From positions 1-7,415 of the forward strand of contig JAJYOQ010000196.1 of NCBI GenBank assembly GCA_021796135.1: 7,415 bases of DNA, written 5' to 3'. The translations under genes and the position numbers were made by a program. Of this stretch, positions 5,350-7,415 are shown piece by piece (position 1 is the stretch's first letter; every line of letters begins with the position of its first letter). Under the pieces are notes generated by a model that was given only the letters and a program-made list of their open reading frames with translations, searched no databases and had not been told where the DNA came from. Origin of the DNA: Bacteroidota bacterium. Lineage in GTDB: Bacteria > Bacteroidota > Ignavibacteria > Ignavibacteriales > Ignavibacteriaceae.

Positions 5350-7415
5350 TTAATCTTTTATAATTTTTTCATTCATCTTTACCGGCTGAGACAGTTTAAT
5401 ATCTGCACACGACGATCCGATTTGTATATCATACTTCCCCTCTTCTACATGCCAGGCTTTTTTGTTAACATCATAGAACGCAAAATCAACCGGTCTCAGT
5501 GTTAAGGAAATTTCCTTTGTCTCTCCCGGCTTCAGAAATACTTTTTGAAATCCTTTAAGTTCGCGAAGTGGTCTTTCTACCTTAGATTTTTCCGCATGAA
5601 TATATAGTTGTACAACTTCTGCTCCGTAACGTCTCCCCGTATTCTTTAACTCTACATTCGCGATTATTCTGTCTTTCTTTTTGACAATTTTCAGTTTTGA
5701 GTATTTGAAATTTGTATAACTCAACCCGTAGCCAAACGGAAATTCCGGCTTTACATTTTTAGTCAGATAATATCTATAGCCTTCTAGTATGCCTTCCTTG
5801 TAATAAACAAAGTCTTTATTTTCACTGCCAACGGCATGCGATGGACTATCTTCAAGTCTTTTAGGCCAGGTGAATGGCAGTCTTCCCGACGGATCTACAT
5901 CACCGAACAATGCGCTTGCCACAGCAGTACCTGCCCGGCTTCCTCCGTACCATGCCTCAAGGACTGAAGGCACATTATTTATCCATCCTCCCAATTCAAG
6001 TGGAGATCCGTTTATTAAAACAACAACCGTGTTTGGATTTATTTTACCAATATGATTAATTATATCTTGTTGAGATTTAGGAAAATCTATATTTAATCGA
6101 TCACGACCTTCAGAATCCAGACTATGATCTATTCCACCCACAAAAACCACCGCATCGGCATTCATTACTTCTTTATCAAGGCTTTTTGTCTCTTTTTCTA
6201 CTACATTTTTATCTTTCGGCATCTGCCAGTCCAGGAAGCAACTTGCATCTCCGGTATTTTCATGATAATCTATTCGAATAAAGAACGGCTCTCCTTTAAC
6301 CATTTGAACCGTAGCCGTTGCCTCGTCGATTCCTTTACTTTTATCGCTTACTGCAATTGGGGCGCCCCCTTGATGATCTACAAATATCCAGGCATTATCA
6401 TCGGCTTTAACCCTTAATACATAAGTGCCCGTAACCGGAGGTATTATTTGGGTTGTAAACTGCGCACTGAAATTATCCGAATTTATTTTTTCTATATCTG
6501 GCGATCGCATCTCCCAATTGAAATCAACATTCTTTTCAAATCTTGTAATAACTGGCTTATCACTTATTTCCCCGTTATAATACTTCGCTGTAAATCCATT
6601 CTTGCCGTCATCTGCCTTTAAATATTTCCTATCTATCTGCTGAAATCCCCCTAATTCATTCGTCGAAAAGTATTTAACTTTTACATTAGAGCCTGCTAAA
6701 TCTTTAATCCCCTTTAACACCGTAACTTCATCAGGTGAATCTACCCATGAACTTCCTCCCAACCCAATAACACAAAATCTTTTGTTTGCATTTGGACCTA
6801 ACACAAGTATTTTTTTTATTTTCTTTCTGTCCAACGGTAAAACTTTATTATTATTTTTAAGTAATACCAACCCCTCTTCGGCTGCTTTCAGTGCTATTTC
6901 TTCATGAGCTGTCGTATCAAACGAGCCGGTCGCTTTTATACCCCCTTTTTCTAAATTTCCAGCCCACGCCATAACCCGTAATATTCTGCGGACTTTATCA
7001 TTGATTACACTAACGGGAACTTTTCCTGCTTTAACTGCTTCAAGCAAAGGCTTGCCAAAAAGTGAATTTTCGGAATATGGCATTGATATATCCAAACCTG
7101 CCATGGCGGCTTTTTTAGTCGAACGAGTACCAAGCCAATCGGTTATAACAAATCCTTTAAATCCCCATCTGTCTTTTAAGATATCTGTCAAGAGATAATG
7201 ATTGTCGCTGCAAAATTTGTTATTCACTCCGTTGGCGGCTGTCATAATGCCTAAGGTATGGCCTTCTTCAACACCGGCCTTGAATGCGGGAAAATAAATT
7301 TCATGTAAAGTACGCTTGTCTACTATAGACATGTAATTATTACGGTTCCAATCTCTATTATTGCAAACAAAATGTTTAACACAAGCCGAAACGTGCTGGC
7401 TTTGGATACCTTGCA
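5350..7415 (-). CDS. Family 3 glycoside hydrolase with PA14 insert (beta-glucosidase/beta-xylosidase type), 5' end outside window
   Basis: Exo-acting enzyme expected to release terminal beta-linked glucose, xylose or a related sugar by the retaining GH3 mechanism. The frame stays open through the right edge. The 27 codons upstream of the Met at 7332 read as GH3 sequence, including the substrate-binding Lys-His-Phe motif, so that Met is internal and roughly 130 N-terminal residues are probably missing. Numbering from that Met: the nucleophile is Asp65 in GFVITDW; the second GH3 domain begins near 145 (EEGLVLLKNNNKVLPL); a PA14 domain spans about 241-372 (YYNGEISDKP to CFLDWQMP); the likely acid/base is Glu408 in HSLDSEGRDR; a fibronectin-III-like domain spans about 555-645. 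Domain order matches the BglX/KmBglI-like PA14 subgroup. The export signal cannot be seen. It sits 40 bases upstream of the next gene, so the two are probably co-transcribed. Sugar specificity cannot be read from sequence. Confidence 0.95.
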   Translation of the reverse strand, partial: QGIQSQHVSACVKHFVCNNRDWNRNNYMSIVDKRTLHEIYFPAFKAGVEEGHTLGIMTAANGVNNKFCSDNHYLLTDILKDRWGFKGFVITDWLGTRSTKKAAMAGLDISMPYSENSLFGKPLLEAVKAGKVPVSVINDKVRRILRVMAWAGNLEKGGIKATGSFDTTAHEEIALKAAEEGLVLLKNNNKVLPLDRKKIKKILVLGPNANKRFCVIGLGGSSWVDSPDEVTVLKGIKDLAGSNVKVKYFSTNELGGFQQIDRKYLKADDGKNGFTAKYYNGEISDKPVITRFEKNVDFNWEMRSPDIEKINSDNFSAQFTTQIIPPVTGTYVLRVKADDNAWIFVDHQGGAPIAVSDKSKGIDEATATVQMVKGEPFFIRIDYHENTGDASCFLDWQMPKDKNVVEKETKSLDKEVMNADAVVFVGGIDHSLDSEGRDRLNIDFPKSQQDIINHIGKINPNTVVVLINGSPLELGGWINNVPSVLEAWYGGSRAGTAVASALFGDVDPSGRLPFTWPKRLEDSPSHAVGSENKDFVYYKEGILEGYRYYLTKNVKPEFPFGYGLSYTNFKYSKLKIVKKKDRIIANVELKNTGRRYGAEVVQLYIHAEKSKVERPLRELKGFQKVFLKPGETKEISLTLRPVDFAFYDVNKKAWHVEEGKYDIQIGSSCADIKLSQPVKMNEKIIKD

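Noticed and set aside
6124..6417. A 97-codon plus-strand frame inside the GH3 gene.
   Set aside because: It is antisense to the conserved PA14 and acid/base region, so it is a shadow of that gene.
7330..7332. The Met at 7332 as the start of the GH3 gene.
   Set aside because: The frame is open upstream to the window edge and encodes conserved GH3 sequence including Lys-His-Phe.

Overview
The window is an AT-rich stretch of bacterial DNA in which every convincing gene lies on the minus strand. It encodes exported carbohydrate-active proteins. An orphan type IX secretion C-terminal sorting domain with the Asn-Tyr-Pro-Asn-Pro-Phe-Asn-Pro signature points to the Bacteroidota/Ignavibacteriota (FCB) group, and its style is common in Ignavibacteria. 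The exact lineage is an inference.

In transcription order (right to left) the layout is: the 3' part of a family 3 glycoside hydrolase with a PA14 insert (5350-7415, cut by the right edge); a secreted 299-residue protein of unrecognised family (4410-5309); a 216-base gap with a weak coding remnant; a secreted alpha/beta-hydrolase that looks like a carbohydrate acetyl esterase (3243-4193); a stretch holding only a headless type IX sorting domain (2782-3087); a secreted GH99/WbsX-like glycosidase (1554-2789); a stop-interrupted coding remnant of unknown family (1125-1508); and a membrane-anchored Ig-like plus barrel protein (46-1095) that loses its proper C-terminus at the left edge.

Together the intact genes look like part of a glycan-degradation cluster. 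A GH99-like enzyme would cleave an alpha-mannan-type or other branched glycan internally, an esterase would remove acyl groups, and a GH3 enzyme would trim terminal beta-linked sugars. No SusC/SusD transporter pair, regulator or sulfatase is visible, so the substrate cannot be fixed.

The most unusual part is the wreckage between the genes. There are two or three decayed gene ends. There is also an imperfect inverted repeat: bases 1-75 are a 96% identical inverted copy of 541-615, inside the leftmost gene. That copy replaces the end of the gene, and it encodes a close paralogue of the same protein segment on the plus strand. This is either a real inversion/duplication scar between paralogues or an assembly chimera. 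I see no RNA gene, CRISPR array, insertion sequence or confident terminator.
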